Under the pieces are notes generated by a model. The model had not been told where the DNA came from and did no database searches. It was given only the letters and a program-made list of their open reading frames with translations. A DNA stretch of 63,314 nt from Hyphomicrobiales bacterium (GTDB taxonomy: Bacteria > Pseudomonadota > Alphaproteobacteria > Rhizobiales > Xanthobacteraceae): contig JAFKKG010000042.1 of the NCBI GenBank assembly GCA_017305715.1, positions 1-63,314 of the forward strand. The letters run 5' to 3'. Both the position numbers and the translations under genes were made by a program. Of the stretch, positions 51,097-60,779 are shown piece after piece (the stretch's first letter is position 1; each line of letters opens with the position of its first letter).

Positions 51097-52437
51097 ATGC
51101 TCCGCGCCGAAGACAATGCCTTCCTGACCGAAAGCGGGGCGGGAACGGGAATGGGCGAATTGCTGCGCCGGTTCTGGATGCCGGTGCTGCTGTCGGCGGA
51201 ATTGCCTGAGGCCGACGGCACCCCGAAGAAGATCACCGTCATGGGCGAGGAATTGCTGGCGTTTCGCGACAGCAGAGGCGTGGTCGGCGTGATCGACCAA
51301 TATTGTCCGCACCGCGGCGCCAATTTCTGGCTCGGCCGCAACGAGGAATGCGGCATCCGCTGCGTCTATCACGGCTGGAAGTTCGATACGGATGGCAATT
51401 GCGTGGACATGCCGACCTCCTATCCCGATCTGAATGCAAAAGACCTGATCAGGATCAAATCCTATCCGGTGCGCGAATGGGGCGACATGATCTGGGCCTA
51501 TATGGGCCCCGCGGATCAGATGCCGGAATTGCCGGCGCTCGAAATGGCGCTGGTGCCTGCCTCGCACCGCTACGTCACCAAGAAATGGCAGGACTGCAAC
51601 TGGGTTCAGGCGCTGGAAGGCTCGATCGACACCGCCCATTTCACCTTCGCGCACCTGAGCTTCGAGAAGGAGGAAAACGAAATCCTCGACATCAAGAAGC
51701 ATTTCGTGAATCCGCTGACGCGGGTTGCGACCGATCACATGCGATGGATCGCCGAAGATCCGCGCCCGGTGATCAAGATCAGCCCGCACGAGGCCGGCCT
51801 CACGGTCGCCGGCGGACGGCTTACCGGGTCGGACAACATCTACTGGCGCATCGCCCAGTTCCTGATGCCGGTGCATGCCTATGCGCCAAGCTCGATGCCG
51901 GGCGAGAACATTTTCGGCCAGAGTTTTGTGCCGGTGACGGACACCGCTTGCTGGATCTACACCTATGCGTGGAATCCCGAACGCCCGCTGACGCAGGCCG
52001 AGCGCGACGGTTACGACCGCGGCAATGGCGTGATGTCGGAGGTCGACGAGAACTACATTCCGCTGCGCAACAAGGCCAACGACTATCTGATCGATCGCAA
52101 GCTGCAGAAAACAAAGAGCTACACCGGCATCAAGGGCGTCTCCGAGCAGGACGCCGCGGTGCAGGACAGCCAGGGCCCGATCGCCGACCGGACGCGCGAG
52201 CATCTCGGCCCGACCGATCTTGGCATCATGCATTTCCGTAAACTGGTGATGGAGGCCGCCCGCGCCCTGCAGCAGGGCGAGGCCCCGCCGCATGTCGCGC
52301 ATCAGGACCGCTACACCGTCCGCTCCGGTGCCTGCGTCACCAGCAAGACCAAGGACCTCACCGCCGTGATGATCGAGCGTTTCGGCGATCCGGCGGGGTA
52401 TGTCGGCGGATCGGGCCGGAATGTTGCGGCGGAATAA
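51097..52437 (+). CDS. Rieske non-haem iron oxygenase, phthalate 4,5-dioxygenase-like
   Basis: This 446-residue oxygenase alpha subunit has the Rieske cluster ligands Cys70/His72 (QYCPHRG) and Cys89/His92 (CVYHGWKF). The mononuclear iron site lies around GSIDTAHFTFAHL (His181, His186 and a downstream acidic residue). The C-terminal third with GVSEQDAAVQDSQGPIADRT places it with phthalate 4,5-dioxygenase and related aromatic demethylases or hydroxylases. CCCGGAGG precedes the ATG. No reductase component gene is adjacent, so it must use one encoded elsewhere. Confidence 0.87.
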   Translation: MLRAEDNAFLTESGAGTGMGELLRRFWMPVLLSAELPEADGTPKKITVMGEELLAFRDSRGVVGVIDQYCPHRGANFWLGRNEECGIRCVYHGWKFDTDGNCVDMPTSYPDLNAKDLIRIKSYPVREWGDMIWAYMGPADQMPELPALEMALVPASHRYVTKKWQDCNWVQALEGSIDTAHFTFAHLSFEKEENEILDIKKHFVNPLTRVATDHMRWIAEDPRPVIKISPHEAGLTVAGGRLTGSDNIYWRIAQFLMPVHAYAPSSMPGENIFGQSFVPVTDTACWIYTYAWNPERPLTQAERDGYDRGNGVMSEVDENYIPLRNKANDYLIDRKLQKTKSYTGIKGVSEQDAAVQDSQGPIADRTREHLGPTDLGIMHFRKLVMEAARALQQGEAPPHVAHQDRYTVRSGACVTSKTKDLTAVMIERFGDPAGYVGGSGRNVAAE

Positions 52438-52443
52438 TCTGTC

Positions 52444-52560
52444 GTCCCGGCCTTGAGCCGGGACCCACACGCCGCGGCCGTGTTGTTGAAAAAGGAAGAT
52501 AACGACCAGCGAGTAAAACAATGATCGCTGGTGGTTATGGGCCCCGGCCTTCGCCGGGGC
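52444..52560. repeat. Composite palindromic repeat (GTCCCGGC family)
   Basis: The first hairpin is GTCCCGGC (52444-52451) with GCCGGGAC (52457-52464). The second is GCCCCGGC (52541-52548) with GCCGGGGC (52553-52560). Layout and the CACGCCGCGGCC spacer start match 23953-24065. It lies between converging genes. Confidence 0.8.
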
Positions 52561-52568
52561 GACACAGA

Positions 52569-54176
52569 TCACAACGGAATCCGCCGATACTCCCGATTGC
52601 TCAAACTCGCCTCCTCCAGGTCGAGATCGCGCTCGATCCGGCGCCGGCTCTCGTCGGTGATCTTGCCGTCGCGCAGCAGCGCGTGGATGAATTTGCGCTC
52701 CGCCGAAATCAATTCGCGCGTCAGTTCGGTGCCGGTCGCCGAGACGTCGTGCGTATCGGGGTTGAGCGAGTCCGGTAGCTGATTGACGCGGGTCTCGTGC
52801 CGTGCGCGCAGCAGCTTGACGACTTCATCGGCCAGTTCGCGGTCATCGGTAATGGCATCGAGCGATTTGAGCGCGGCATCGAGCGCCTCGCGCCGGGCTG
52901 CGATTTCGGCTTCGTGCTCGGCGATATGCTCCTCGCGGCCGGCCTCCTGCAGTCCGAGCCATCGCACCAGCAGCGGCAGGGTGGACCCGAGGCCAACCAG
53001 CGTGATGAAGATGACGCCGAACGAAACGAACAGGATCAGGTCGCGATGCGGAAACGCGTCGCCATTCGGCAGCGCGAACGGCAGCGCCAGCGCCGCCGCC
53101 AGCGACACCGCGCCCCGCACGCCGGTAAACGAGATCACGAATGCGTTTTGCCACGGAGGATACGGATCGCGCGCGCGCAGGCGCGGATTCAAGAACCGCG
53201 GCAGGTAGAGTGCGGGATATACCCAGGCGAACCGCGCCACGATCACGATGACCGTCACCAGCGCGGTGGCGAACAGGATCTCGTCCAGCGGAAACGCCTT
53301 CGATTTCTCGAACAGCGAGCGCATCTGGAAGCCCGTCAAAAGAAACAGCAGACCCTCGATCAGATAGATCACGAGGTCCCAGAAGAAGATGCCCTGCAGG
53401 CGCGTCGCCGACGAGATCAGCAGCGGGCCGTTCCAGCTCATATAGAGCCCGCAGGCAACTGTTGCGATCACGCCGGAGCCGCCGAAATGGTGGGGAATCC
53501 AGAACGCGAGATAGGGCGTGATCAGCGACAGCGTGATCTCGATTTGCGGGTCGCGCGAGCGGTGGCGCATGCGCAGGCTGAGCCAGCCCACCGCGGCGCC
53601 GAACAGCACCTCGCAAACGACGATGGCGGTGAACGTGCCGGCCGCCTTCGGCAGCGAGAACATGCCGGTCGTGATGGCGACGGTGGCGAAACGATAGAGG
53701 ATCAGCGCCGTGGCGTCATTGGCGAGGCCTTCACCTTCGAGCACGACCAGGATCCGGTGCGGCATGCCGAGCTTGCGGGCAATCGCCAGCGGCGCCACCA
53801 CGTCGGGCGGCGCTACGATGGCCCCGAGCAGGAAGCCGACGGTCCATGGCAGTCCGATCAGATAATGGGTCGCTGCCGCCACCGCAAAAGCGGTGAAGAT
53901 CACGCAGCCGACCGAGAGCAGGATAATGGGCCGGAGGTTGAATTTGAATTCGCGCCAGCTCATCGCGACGCTCGCCGAATAGATCAGTGGCGGCAGCACC
54001 AGCAGCAGCACCAGTTCGGGCGGCAGTTCCAGCGACGGCATGCCCGGCACGAAGGCCAGCGCGATGCCGGCCAGCAGCAGCAGGATCGCCGGCGCCACAT
54101 TGGCCCGGCGCGCCACCAGGGCGGTGCCTGCCAGCACGGCCAGCAGGATCAGAAAGATCTGAAATTGGGCTTCCAT
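52569..54176 (-). CDS. Na+/H+ antiporter (CPA1 family)
   Basis: This monovalent cation/proton antiporter has 535 residues from the ATG at 54176. It has about 12 hydrophobic segments, the family signature GAIVAPPDVVAPLAIARKL (acidic transport residue), GEGLANDATALILYRFA and FTGVRGAVSLAAALALPFALP, then a charged cytoplasmic C-terminal tail of about 120 residues with Glu/Arg-rich helices. Likely roles are pH and sodium homeostasis. A TTG at 54194 could add six residues. Confidence 0.9.
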   Translation of the reverse strand: MEAQFQIFLILLAVLAGTALVARRANVAPAILLLLAGIALAFVPGMPSLELPPELVLLLVLPPLIYSASVAMSWREFKFNLRPIILLSVGCVIFTAFAVAAATHYLIGLPWTVGFLLGAIVAPPDVVAPLAIARKLGMPHRILVVLEGEGLANDATALILYRFATVAITTGMFSLPKAAGTFTAIVVCEVLFGAAVGWLSLRMRHRSRDPQIEITLSLITPYLAFWIPHHFGGSGVIATVACGLYMSWNGPLLISSATRLQGIFFWDLVIYLIEGLLFLLTGFQMRSLFEKSKAFPLDEILFATALVTVIVIVARFAWVYPALYLPRFLNPRLRARDPYPPWQNAFVISFTGVRGAVSLAAALALPFALPNGDAFPHRDLILFVSFGVIFITLVGLGSTLPLLVRWLGLQEAGREEHIAEHEAEIAARREALDAALKSLDAITDDRELADEVVKLLRARHETRVNQLPDSLNPDTHDVSATGTELTRELISAERKFIHALLRDGKITDESRRRIERDLDLEEASLSNREYRRIPL

Positions 54177-54306
54177 AAGGGCCCCAATTCGCAAGGAAAC
54201 CGGGGCAGGTCAATGCGGGATTGCGATGCCCGTCCCGCAGGCAAGCTTGGCCCGCCGGCGGCGGCGCCGCGCCAATCCCGGCAGGCGCCGGCGCCTTAAG
54301 CGCGTA

Positions 54307-54681
54307 TCACTCGCGCAGATCGTAGCGGTAGGATTTCGAGACGATCTTCCAGCCGTCGGAGAGCTTCATCGCCACCAGATAGTCGGTGAAGTAGCGGGGC
54401 GGCAATTGGCAACGCACCTTGATGAAGGCGGTGTTGTCGTCCGAACGGTCGATGGTGACGATGAAATCCTCGCGCGGCTTGCCCTCCGCCTTCGCCGACG
54501 GCCGTTTGCGCACGCGATCCAGCCAGTCCGGCACGGTCAGGACCTGCAATTCGCCCTTCTCGACCCAGCGCAAATCGGCGCTGGGATCGAAGATCGCACC
54601 GAGCTTGTCGGCATTGCCTTCATACAGGCCATCGAAATAGTGTTGGACGACGGCTTCGACGCTCGATCGGTTCTCGCTCAC
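54307..54681 (-). CDS. SnoaL-like nuclear transport factor 2 family protein
   Basis: This is a protein of about 124 residues with the NTF2-like fold (EAVVQHYFDGLYEGNADKLGAIFDPSADLRWVEKGELQVLTVPDWLDRVRKRP, ending in DYLVAMKLSDGWKIVSKSYRYDLRE). I start it at a GTG (54681) because GGGGAGAA lies 5 bases upstream. A longer ATG start at 54729 lacks a ribosome site. The family is functionally mixed. Confidence 0.8.
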   Translation of the reverse strand: MSENRSSVEAVVQHYFDGLYEGNADKLGAIFDPSADLRWVEKGELQVLTVPDWLDRVRKRPSAKAEGKPREDFIVTIDRSDDNTAFIKVRCQLPPRYFTDYLVAMKLSDGWKIVSKSYRYDLRE

Positions 54682-54782
54682 GGTAGTTCTCCCCAGGGAT
54701 GCAGGATTGTTCACGTTGAAGTAAGCCACGAACAGATGAATTGCGCTATGGGCGACTTCAAGGCCGTTGGTGGGAATGATTC

Positions 54783-55211
54783 ATGATGGCTTCAGAAAAT
54801 TCGAATGCTCGCATTCTGGCCGGAGAATGCTTCTGCCGTGCCGTACGTTACGCCGTGGCCGATTCATTCGAATATGCGCTCAATTGCCATTGTTCGAATT
54901 GCCGGCGGACCACAGGCTCGGCGTTCAAGCCGTTCGCGGGCATTGCGCGCGACAGGCTCACCATCACCGGGGGTGACGACCATTTGATGGTCCATGGCGA
55001 CGACGCCAGCCACGACGCGCACTGCCGGCGATGCGGCTCACTGCTCTATTCGGTGGTGCGGGGTGGCGCCTTCGTCCATGTCGCGATGGGGACGCTGGTC
55101 GACCCGCCTTCGATCCGCCCGACCGCCCATATCTTCGTCGGTTCCAAGGCGCCCTGGTTCGCCATCACCGACGATTTGCCGCAGTACCAAGGCCACGTTG
55201 CCGCGCGCTAA
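54783..55211 (+). CDS. GFA-family glutathione-dependent formaldehyde-activating-type protein
   Basis: This 142-residue zinc protein has the GFA cysteine pattern: Cys-X-Cys in GECFCRAV, Cys-X-Cys-X2-Cys in LNCHCSNCRRTTGSAF, and Cys-X2-Cys in HCRRCGSLLY. Two zinc ions are expected. Few members have been shown to act on glutathione-formaldehyde adducts, so the activity is only a family inference. The gene is monocistronic. Confidence 0.88.
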   Translation: MMASENSNARILAGECFCRAVRYAVADSFEYALNCHCSNCRRTTGSAFKPFAGIARDRLTITGGDDHLMVHGDDASHDAHCRRCGSLLYSVVRGGAFVHVAMGTLVDPPSIRPTAHIFVGSKAPWFAITDDLPQYQGHVAAR

Positions 55212-55360
55212 GCGCCCGAAATGGGCGTAGGCAATAGGCCTGTTTGCCCGAATAGCGCTATAATAGCCAATGCGATCAGAGTGACCCAACTCACAAAGCC
55301 CAACCGTCGCGGGTGTTAAACATGCCCGTTGTCAGGGAAATACGAGGCTTCAAAAGCGTC

Positions 55361-57145
55361 ATGACTGGATTTGTAAAATTGTATCGGTGCGTCCTTGCCG
55401 CCGCGGCGCTATTGGCTGTGAGCCAGCCGGCGTTTGCCGAGAAGCGCGTGGCGCTGGTGCTGGGCAATGCCGCCTACCAGAATGTCGCGCCGCTCGCCAA
55501 TCCGGTCAATGACAGCGCCAGGATTGCCGCCACGCTGAAGGAGGCCGGCTTCGACGTCGTCGATTCCCGCCGCGACCTGCCGGCGCTCGAGACCAAGCGC
55601 GCGCTGCGTGACTTTGCCGACCGCGCCCGCGATGCGGATATCGCCGTGGTCTATTATGCCGGCCACGGCATCGAGGTGAATGGCTCGAACTATCTGATTC
55701 CGGTCGATGCGCGCCTGGAGCGCGATACCGACATTTATGACGAGGCGTTGTCGCTGGATCGCGTGCTGATTGCGATCGAGCCGGCCAAGAAGTTGCGGCT
55801 GGTCATTCTCGACGCCTGCCGGGACAATCCGTTTGCCAAGAGCATGAAACGCACCGTGGCGACACGCGCGATCGGGCGGGGCCTTGCCATGGTCGAGCCG
55901 AGCAGCCCGAACGTATTGATCGCCTATTCGGCCAAGGCCGGTTCGACGGCGGTCGATGGTGACGGCTCCAACAGTCCCTTCACCCTGGCGCTGACGCAGT
56001 ACATCGCCAAACCGGGCCTCGACGTGCGCCGCGCATTCGGATTCGTTCGTGACGAGGTGCTCAAGGTCACGAGCAACAAGCAGGAGCCGTTTGTCTATGG
56101 CTCGCTCGGCGGCGACGACGTGCCGCTGGTGGCGGCGCCGGCCAAGGCCGAGCCTCCGGCTGCTGCGCCCGCGCTCAACGCCCAGGCCGAAGCGCGCCGC
56201 GATTACGAACTGGCGGTGCAACTCGGCAACCGGAACGCGCTCGAGGCATTCCTCAGGCAATATCCTGATGGATTCTACGCCAGCCTCGCCAGGCTGCAGC
56301 TCGACAAGATCGCGGCCGAGGAAATCCGTGTCGCCGCGACCGAGAAGGCGCGGCTGGCCGAACAGGAGCGGGCGCGGCTGATCGCCGAGGGAGCCCAGAA
56401 ATCGGAGCAGTCGAAGGCCGAGGCGGATGTCCGGGCCGCCGAACAGGCGCGCGTTGCCGCCGAACAGGCCAAGCAAGTGGCCCAGGACCAGGCCACGGCC
56501 GCCGAACAGAAGCGCCTCGCGACTGAATCACGTGAAAAGGCCGTGAACCTCGCGGCTCTGACCCCAGCATCGACGCCGGCACCGGCTGACATCACCAAAT
56601 CGGTGCAGGCCGAACTGCGCCGCGTCGGCTGCCTGTCCGGCGCCGCCGATGGCGACTGGAATGACGCCTCGCAGCGCTCGCTGACGCAGTTCAACCGCTA
56701 CGCCGGAACCAGGCTCGACACCCGATTGGCCAGCGTCGATGCGCTCGATGCGATCAAGCAGAAGAACGCCCGCGTTTGCCCGCTGGCCTGCCAGCACGGC
56801 TTCGAGGCCGACGGCGATCGCTGCGTCAGGATCACTTGCGCCGCAGGCTCGTTCCTCAACGACGACAATGAGTGCGAGAAGCGCCGCGCCCACAAGCCGG
56901 TCGCCAGGCGTGACAGGCCGGAAGCACGATACGACAGGGAAGACCGGTACGACCGGTCGGAACGAAGCCATGACAGGCCGCGCGCCAGACGCGCGCCGGA
57001 GGAAAGATACGCTTCGGAGCCGAGGCGGGATTATGGCAGGCGCTCCGGTGCAGGCATGTCGGCTCAAGGCCGCCCGCTCACCGGACAGGAACGCGCGGTG
57101 GGTTGCCATTCGTACGGGGCCATCATGTCCGGCGTCTGCCCGTAG
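55361..57145 (+). CDS. Caspase-like (C14) protein with coiled-coil and Cys-rich tail
   Basis: This 594-residue secreted or periplasmic protein has a signal peptide (about 1-26, AFAEKR). A caspase-like p20 domain (about 28-270) has the catalytic dyad His102 (YYAGHGIEV) and Cys153 (LDACRDNPF). A linker rich in Ala, Glu and Gln (about 285-410) looks like a coiled coil. A small peptidoglycan-binding-like segment with four or more cysteines and an Arg/Asp-rich disordered tail follow. I start it at ATG 55361. ATG 55313 adds 16 residues. The target is unknown. Confidence 0.85.
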   Translation: MTGFVKLYRCVLAAAALLAVSQPAFAEKRVALVLGNAAYQNVAPLANPVNDSARIAATLKEAGFDVVDSRRDLPALETKRALRDFADRARDADIAVVYYAGHGIEVNGSNYLIPVDARLERDTDIYDEALSLDRVLIAIEPAKKLRLVILDACRDNPFAKSMKRTVATRAIGRGLAMVEPSSPNVLIAYSAKAGSTAVDGDGSNSPFTLALTQYIAKPGLDVRRAFGFVRDEVLKVTSNKQEPFVYGSLGGDDVPLVAAPAKAEPPAAAPALNAQAEARRDYELAVQLGNRNALEAFLRQYPDGFYASLARLQLDKIAAEEIRVAATEKARLAEQERARLIAEGAQKSEQSKAEADVRAAEQARVAAEQAKQVAQDQATAAEQKRLATESREKAVNLAALTPASTPAPADITKSVQAELRRVGCLSGAADGDWNDASQRSLTQFNRYAGTRLDTRLASVDALDAIKQKNARVCPLACQHGFEADGDRCVRITCAAGSFLNDDNECEKRRAHKPVARRDRPEARYDREDRYDRSERSHDRPRARRAPEERYASEPRRDYGRRSGAGMSAQGRPLTGQERAVGCHSYGAIMSGVCP

Positions 57146-57172
57146 CCACGGACACGCCCGGCCCGGAGCCGA

Positions 57173-57862
57173 TCAGATCGCGCTCGCGGCGATATTGACC
57201 ATCAGCGCGACCAGCGCGGTATTGAACACGAACGAGATGATGCCGTGCACGGTCGCGGTGCGGCGGATGATCTTGTCGGTGATCCCGACATCGGAAACCT
57301 GCGCGGTCATCCCGATCACGAACGAGAAATAGACGAAGTCCCAATAGTCGGCGTCCTCATGCTGGTCGCCGCTCGGAAATTGCAGGCCGCCCGGTTTGCC
57401 GCCGCGGTAATATTCATGCGCGTAATGCAGCGAGAACACGGTGTGCACCGCCGCCCATGACAGAACGATGGTCACCGTCGCCAACGCCAGGCCCGGCGCG
57501 CTGCGGTTCGAGGCGCCGAGTTCGAACACGATGGCGGCGATGCTGGCGAAGGCGCCGAGCGCCGTCATCAGCAGGATCAGGAAACGGCCATCGTCCTGCA
57601 GCACCGCATTGCGGCGGATGTGCCGCAAGCCGCTGCGAATCACCATGGTGAAGACCAGCACCAGATAAACGGCTGCGAAGATGTCCCAGCCGATCAATAG
57701 CCGCGTGACCAGCCGCAATGAGCCCGGCAGCAAGAAGAACGCGACGATACCGACCGCGATCGCGAAGAAGGTGCGTGGCCGCCCATAGATCAGACGAAAC
57801 AGGACCGGCTTTTTCCTGAACCGGGTGACGAACTCGTCGGGTTCCTGTTTCTGCGCGGGCAC
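57173..57862 (-). CDS. DUF1345 membrane protein
   Basis: This 229-residue inner-membrane protein has about five or six hydrophobic segments. It matches DUF1345 by ADYWDFVYFSFVIGMTAQVSDVGITDKIIRRTATVHGIISFVFNTALVALMVN. The function is unknown. The start is a GTG directly after the ispA stop (1-bp gap), so it may be co-expressed with ispA. Confidence 0.8.
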   Translation of the reverse strand: MPAQKQEPDEFVTRFRKKPVLFRLIYGRPRTFFAIAVGIVAFFLLPGSLRLVTRLLIGWDIFAAVYLVLVFTMVIRSGLRHIRRNAVLQDDGRFLILLMTALGAFASIAAIVFELGASNRSAPGLALATVTIVLSWAAVHTVFSLHYAHEYYRGGKPGGLQFPSGDQHEDADYWDFVYFSFVIGMTAQVSDVGITDKIIRRTATVHGIISFVFNTALVALMVNIAASAI

Positions 57863-57863
57863 G

Positions 57864-58784
57864 TCAGCTCTTGCGTTCGGCGACGAAGCGCGAGGTTGCC
57901 TTCAGCACGTCGCCCTTGGCGCCGAAGATCGCGAGCGCGGAATCCGCGCGCGCCAAAAGATCGCGCACGCGCTGCTTGGCGCCGTCGATGCCGAGCTGGG
58001 TCACGAAGGTGGTCTTGCCGAGCGCCGCATCGGCGCCGGCCGGCTTGCCGAGGGCGGCGGCGTCGCCCTCGACGTCGAGCAGGTCGTCGGCGATCTGGAA
58101 CGCCTCGCCGAGCGCGCGGCCGTAATCGTCGAGCGCCTGATATTGTTGCTGCGTGGACTGGCCGAGGATGGCGCCGGCGATGCAGCCATAGCGCAGCAGC
58201 GCGCCGGTCTTCATCTGCTGCAGCCGCGCGACGTCGACGGGTTCACGGTCGCCGAACCGGCCTTCGCCGGCGAGATCCAGCATCTGCCCGCCGACCATGC
58301 CGCCGATGCCCGAGGCGCGCGCCAGCGCGCGCGTCAGCAGCAGGCGAACGGTGGGGTCCTTGTGGATCTCGTCGCGGGTGACGATGTCGAACGCCAGCGT
58401 CAGCAGGCCGTCGCCGGCGAGGATCGCGGTGGCGTCGTCGGTCTTCTTGTGCAGCGTCGGCCGGCCGCGGCGCAGATCGCTGTTGTCCATCGCCGGCAGA
58501 TCGTCATGGATCAGCGAATAGCAGTGGATGCATTCGAGGGCGGCGCCAGCCAGCAGCGCGGCATCGCGGGGCACACCGAACACGGCCGAGCTCTCCACCA
58601 CCAGGAACGGGCGCAGGCGCTTGCCGCCGCCCAGGGTCGAATAGCGCATCGCGTCCATCAGCCGCTTCGGCCGCGCGATCTCGTCGGATAACAGCGTATC
58701 CGACAGCAGCTTCGCCAGCACGGCCTCGGTATCCTCGGCGGTCCGGTCCAATCGTTGGGCAAAATCGGCAGCAGCGATCGTCAT
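57864..58784 (-). CDS. ispA: Polyprenyl (farnesyl) diphosphate synthase
   Basis: This short-chain trans-prenyltransferase makes FPP (or GGPP) from IPP and DMAPP. The 306-residue protein has the first Asp-rich motif at residues 94-100 (HDDLPAMDN, with the two-residue insertion of type II farnesyl synthases), the second (ADDLLDVEGD) and GGGKRLRP near residue 52. A DUF1345 gene follows. ispG at 48741 supplies the same pathway. Confidence 0.92.
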   Translation of the reverse strand: MTIAAADFAQRLDRTAEDTEAVLAKLLSDTLLSDEIARPKRLMDAMRYSTLGGGKRLRPFLVVESSAVFGVPRDAALLAGAALECIHCYSLIHDDLPAMDNSDLRRGRPTLHKKTDDATAILAGDGLLTLAFDIVTRDEIHKDPTVRLLLTRALARASGIGGMVGGQMLDLAGEGRFGDREPVDVARLQQMKTGALLRYGCIAGAILGQSTQQQYQALDDYGRALGEAFQIADDLLDVEGDAAALGKPAGADAALGKTTFVTQLGIDGAKQRVRDLLARADSALAIFGAKGDVLKATSRFVAERKS

Positions 58785-58971
58785 TTAGGAATAGCTCCAG
58801 ATCAATTTGGCCGGACAATCGTTGATGGCACGGCGTCAGTCAATTCCGCCGGCCGGCTCGCTACGCCTTAAAAGTGCTGGAAAACCCACGAAATATCATG
58901 GCGATGTCACTTGTTAAGGGGTCTCTTGATCGAGCCTGGAGCCGGCTGGGCTGAACCGGAAGCATCCGAAT

Positions 58972-59634
58972 TTGCGCTTTGTTCGAATTATTTTGCTGAT
59001 TTTGGTCGTGCTGCTGCTGTTGCCGTATCTGGTGACGCCGTTCTATCGCACCGGCCATCCGGTCTCGACGCTGATGGCCTGGCGCTGGCTCAAGGGCGCG
59101 CCGGTGTCGCGGCAGTGGATCGATTTCAAGGCGATGTCGCCGTCGCTGCCGCGTTCGGTGGTGGGTTCCGAAGATGCCAAATTCTGTGGGCATCGCGGGG
59201 TCGATTGGGACGCGTTGCAGGGGGCGATCGAGGATCACGAGGAGGGCGAGGTGGCCGGCGGCGGTTCGACCATCACCCAGCAGGTGGCCAAGAACCTGTT
59301 CCTGTGGCCGGGCCGCAGCGTGGTCCGCAAGGCGCTGGAGATCCCGCTGGCGCTGTGGATCGACCTCGTGCTGCCGAAACAGCGGATTCTCGAAATCTAC
59401 CTCAACATCGCCGAACTCGGCCCATCCGGGCAATTCGGGGCCGAGGCCGGGGCCAATTACGCGTTCGGCCGTTCGGCCGCCACCCTGTCGCCGCGCGAGG
59501 CGGCCCTGCTGGCGGCGATCCTGCCCAATCCGGTCCGGCGTAGCGCCCGCAATCCCGGCCCCGGGGTGCGGCGTTTGGCCGGGACCTACATGGCGCGGGC
59601 GAATGCCGCGGCCTTGCAGCGCTGCTGGGGCTAA
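58972..59634 (+). CDS. mtgA: Monofunctional peptidoglycan transglycosylase
   Basis: This is a 220-residue GT51 glycosyltransferase without a transpeptidase domain. It has an N-terminal membrane anchor (about 4-22), the catalytic Glu in [20 protein letters not shown], and [17 protein letters not shown] and [12 protein letters not shown] motifs. It extends glycan strands in the periplasm. The start is a TTG at 58972 with a GGAAGC upstream, and no better ATG exists. It complements the class A enzyme at 6890-9145. Confidence 0.9.
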   Translation: MRFVRIILLILVVLLLLPYLVTPFYRTGHPVSTLMAWRWLKGAPVSRQWIDFKAMSPSLPRSVVGSEDAKFCGHRGVDWDALQGAIEDHEEGEVAGGGSTITQQVAKNLFLWPGRSVVRKALEIPLALWIDLVLPKQRILEIYLNIAELGPSGQFGAEAGANYAFGRSAATLSPREAALLAAILPNPVRRSARNPGPGVRRLAGTYMARANAAALQRCWG

Positions 59635-59805
59635 AATCGTGCGTTTTGAGCCAATTTTCGCTCCTTTAAACCGTGGCAAACCCTAGCTTTACGCCATCCC
59701 TTCCTCTATAAGCGCGGCCTTATCGGCATCGCAGCCCGTGCTTTGAAGCGCTGGGCGGTCCGCTACCGGGACGATGCCCTCCGACAACACCCCTAGAGGA
59801 CCGTT

Positions 59806-59991
59806 ATGGCCGTTCCCAGAAGAAAAACATCGCCCTCGCGGCGTGGCATGCGCCGCTCGGCGGACGCACTGAAGAAGCCGACCTACGCTGAGGACAAGGA
59901 TTCGGGCGAATTGCGCCGTCCGCACCACCTCGACCTGAAGACCGGCATGTACAAGGGCCGGCAGGTTCTGAAGGCCAAGAAGGAATCCTGA
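59806..59991 (+). CDS. rpmF: 50S ribosomal protein L32
   Basis: This 61-residue L32 matches the alphaproteobacterial form ([23 protein letters not shown], then a [24 protein letters not shown] core). It lacks the zinc-binding cysteines of some L32 types. AGAGGACC is a good ribosome site. TATAAG at 59707-59712 may be the -10 box. The usual neighbours plsX and fabH are not here. Confidence 0.96.
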   Translation: MAVPRRKTSPSRRGMRRSADALKKPTYAEDKDSGELRRPHHLDLKTGMYKGRQVLKAKKES

Positions 59992-60127
59992 TCGGGCACA
60001 GGCGTGAGGCGCGGCGGTCAGCCGTGCCTGCCTGAATTCGGCCAACGAGTGGGGTAAAACGGTTCCCGCAGCGAAGCGCTCAAGCCTCGCCCGGGAATTT
60101 TGATTTGCTGATAGCAAGGCCTCGCCG

Positions 60128-60754
60128 ATGGTTGGTTTTCCGCTGCTCCTGATTCCGCTGGCGATCTACAACATCATCGCCTTCCTGATGCCCGAGGTTT
60201 CCTTCGTCGGGCCGCTCTTCAAGCTGAACTTGATGTCCGGCGTGGAATGGGCGGTGACGCTGAGCGACGTGCTGATCACGCTCGGCATTCTGCTGCTGCT
60301 GTTCGAAGTCATCAAGGGCGCGCGACCCGGCGCAAAATATCTCACCGACCATCTGCTGTCGCTGATCGTGTTCGGCGCGGCCGCCGCCGAATTCGTGCTG
60401 TGGCCGAAATTCGGCACCTCGACCTATTTCCTGCTGACGGCGCTGGCGCTGGCGGACTTCCTGTCCGGCCTTGCCTTGCGCGCGCGGCGTGGCGCGGTGG
60501 CAGCGCCTGCGGTCGCCGCGAAGGGTTCAAGAAAAGCCGAACCGAAGAGCGAGCCGGCGATCGTCGAGCCGCGCCTCGAACCGGCACCGACCCCCGCGAC
60601 GGCGCCGCCCGCAGCCTCGGTCGCCGAATCCGTGCGGCAGGACCTCCCTCAACCGGCGCCCGGCGCAGCGCATGCGGCCTCGCCGGAAGTCCCGTCGCCG
60701 GACCTGCAGCCGGGTAATGGCACGCCGACATCGCCAGGCACGCCGCCGCGCTGA
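60128..60754 (+). CDS. Hypothetical membrane protein with disordered tail
   Basis: This 208-residue protein has four predicted membrane helices in the first 115 residues (FPLLLIPLAIYNIIAFLM, VEWAVTLSDVLITLGILLLLFEVIKG, LLSLIVFGAAAAEFVLW, STYFLLTALALADFLSGLAL), then an Ala/Pro/Glu-rich disordered tail of about 90 residues. I recognise no named family. A four-helix protein with a Pro-rich cytoplasmic end is common as an uncharacterised gene in rhizobia. Confidence 0.7.
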   Translation: MVGFPLLLIPLAIYNIIAFLMPEVSFVGPLFKLNLMSGVEWAVTLSDVLITLGILLLLFEVIKGARPGAKYLTDHLLSLIVFGAAAAEFVLWPKFGTSTYFLLTALALADFLSGLALRARRGAVAAPAVAAKGSRKAEPKSEPAIVEPRLEPAPTPATAPPAASVAESVRQDLPQPAPGAAHAASPEVPSPDLQPGNGTPTSPGTPPR

Positions 60755-60779
60755 TCGTTCGTCCGGATTTACTGGTCTC

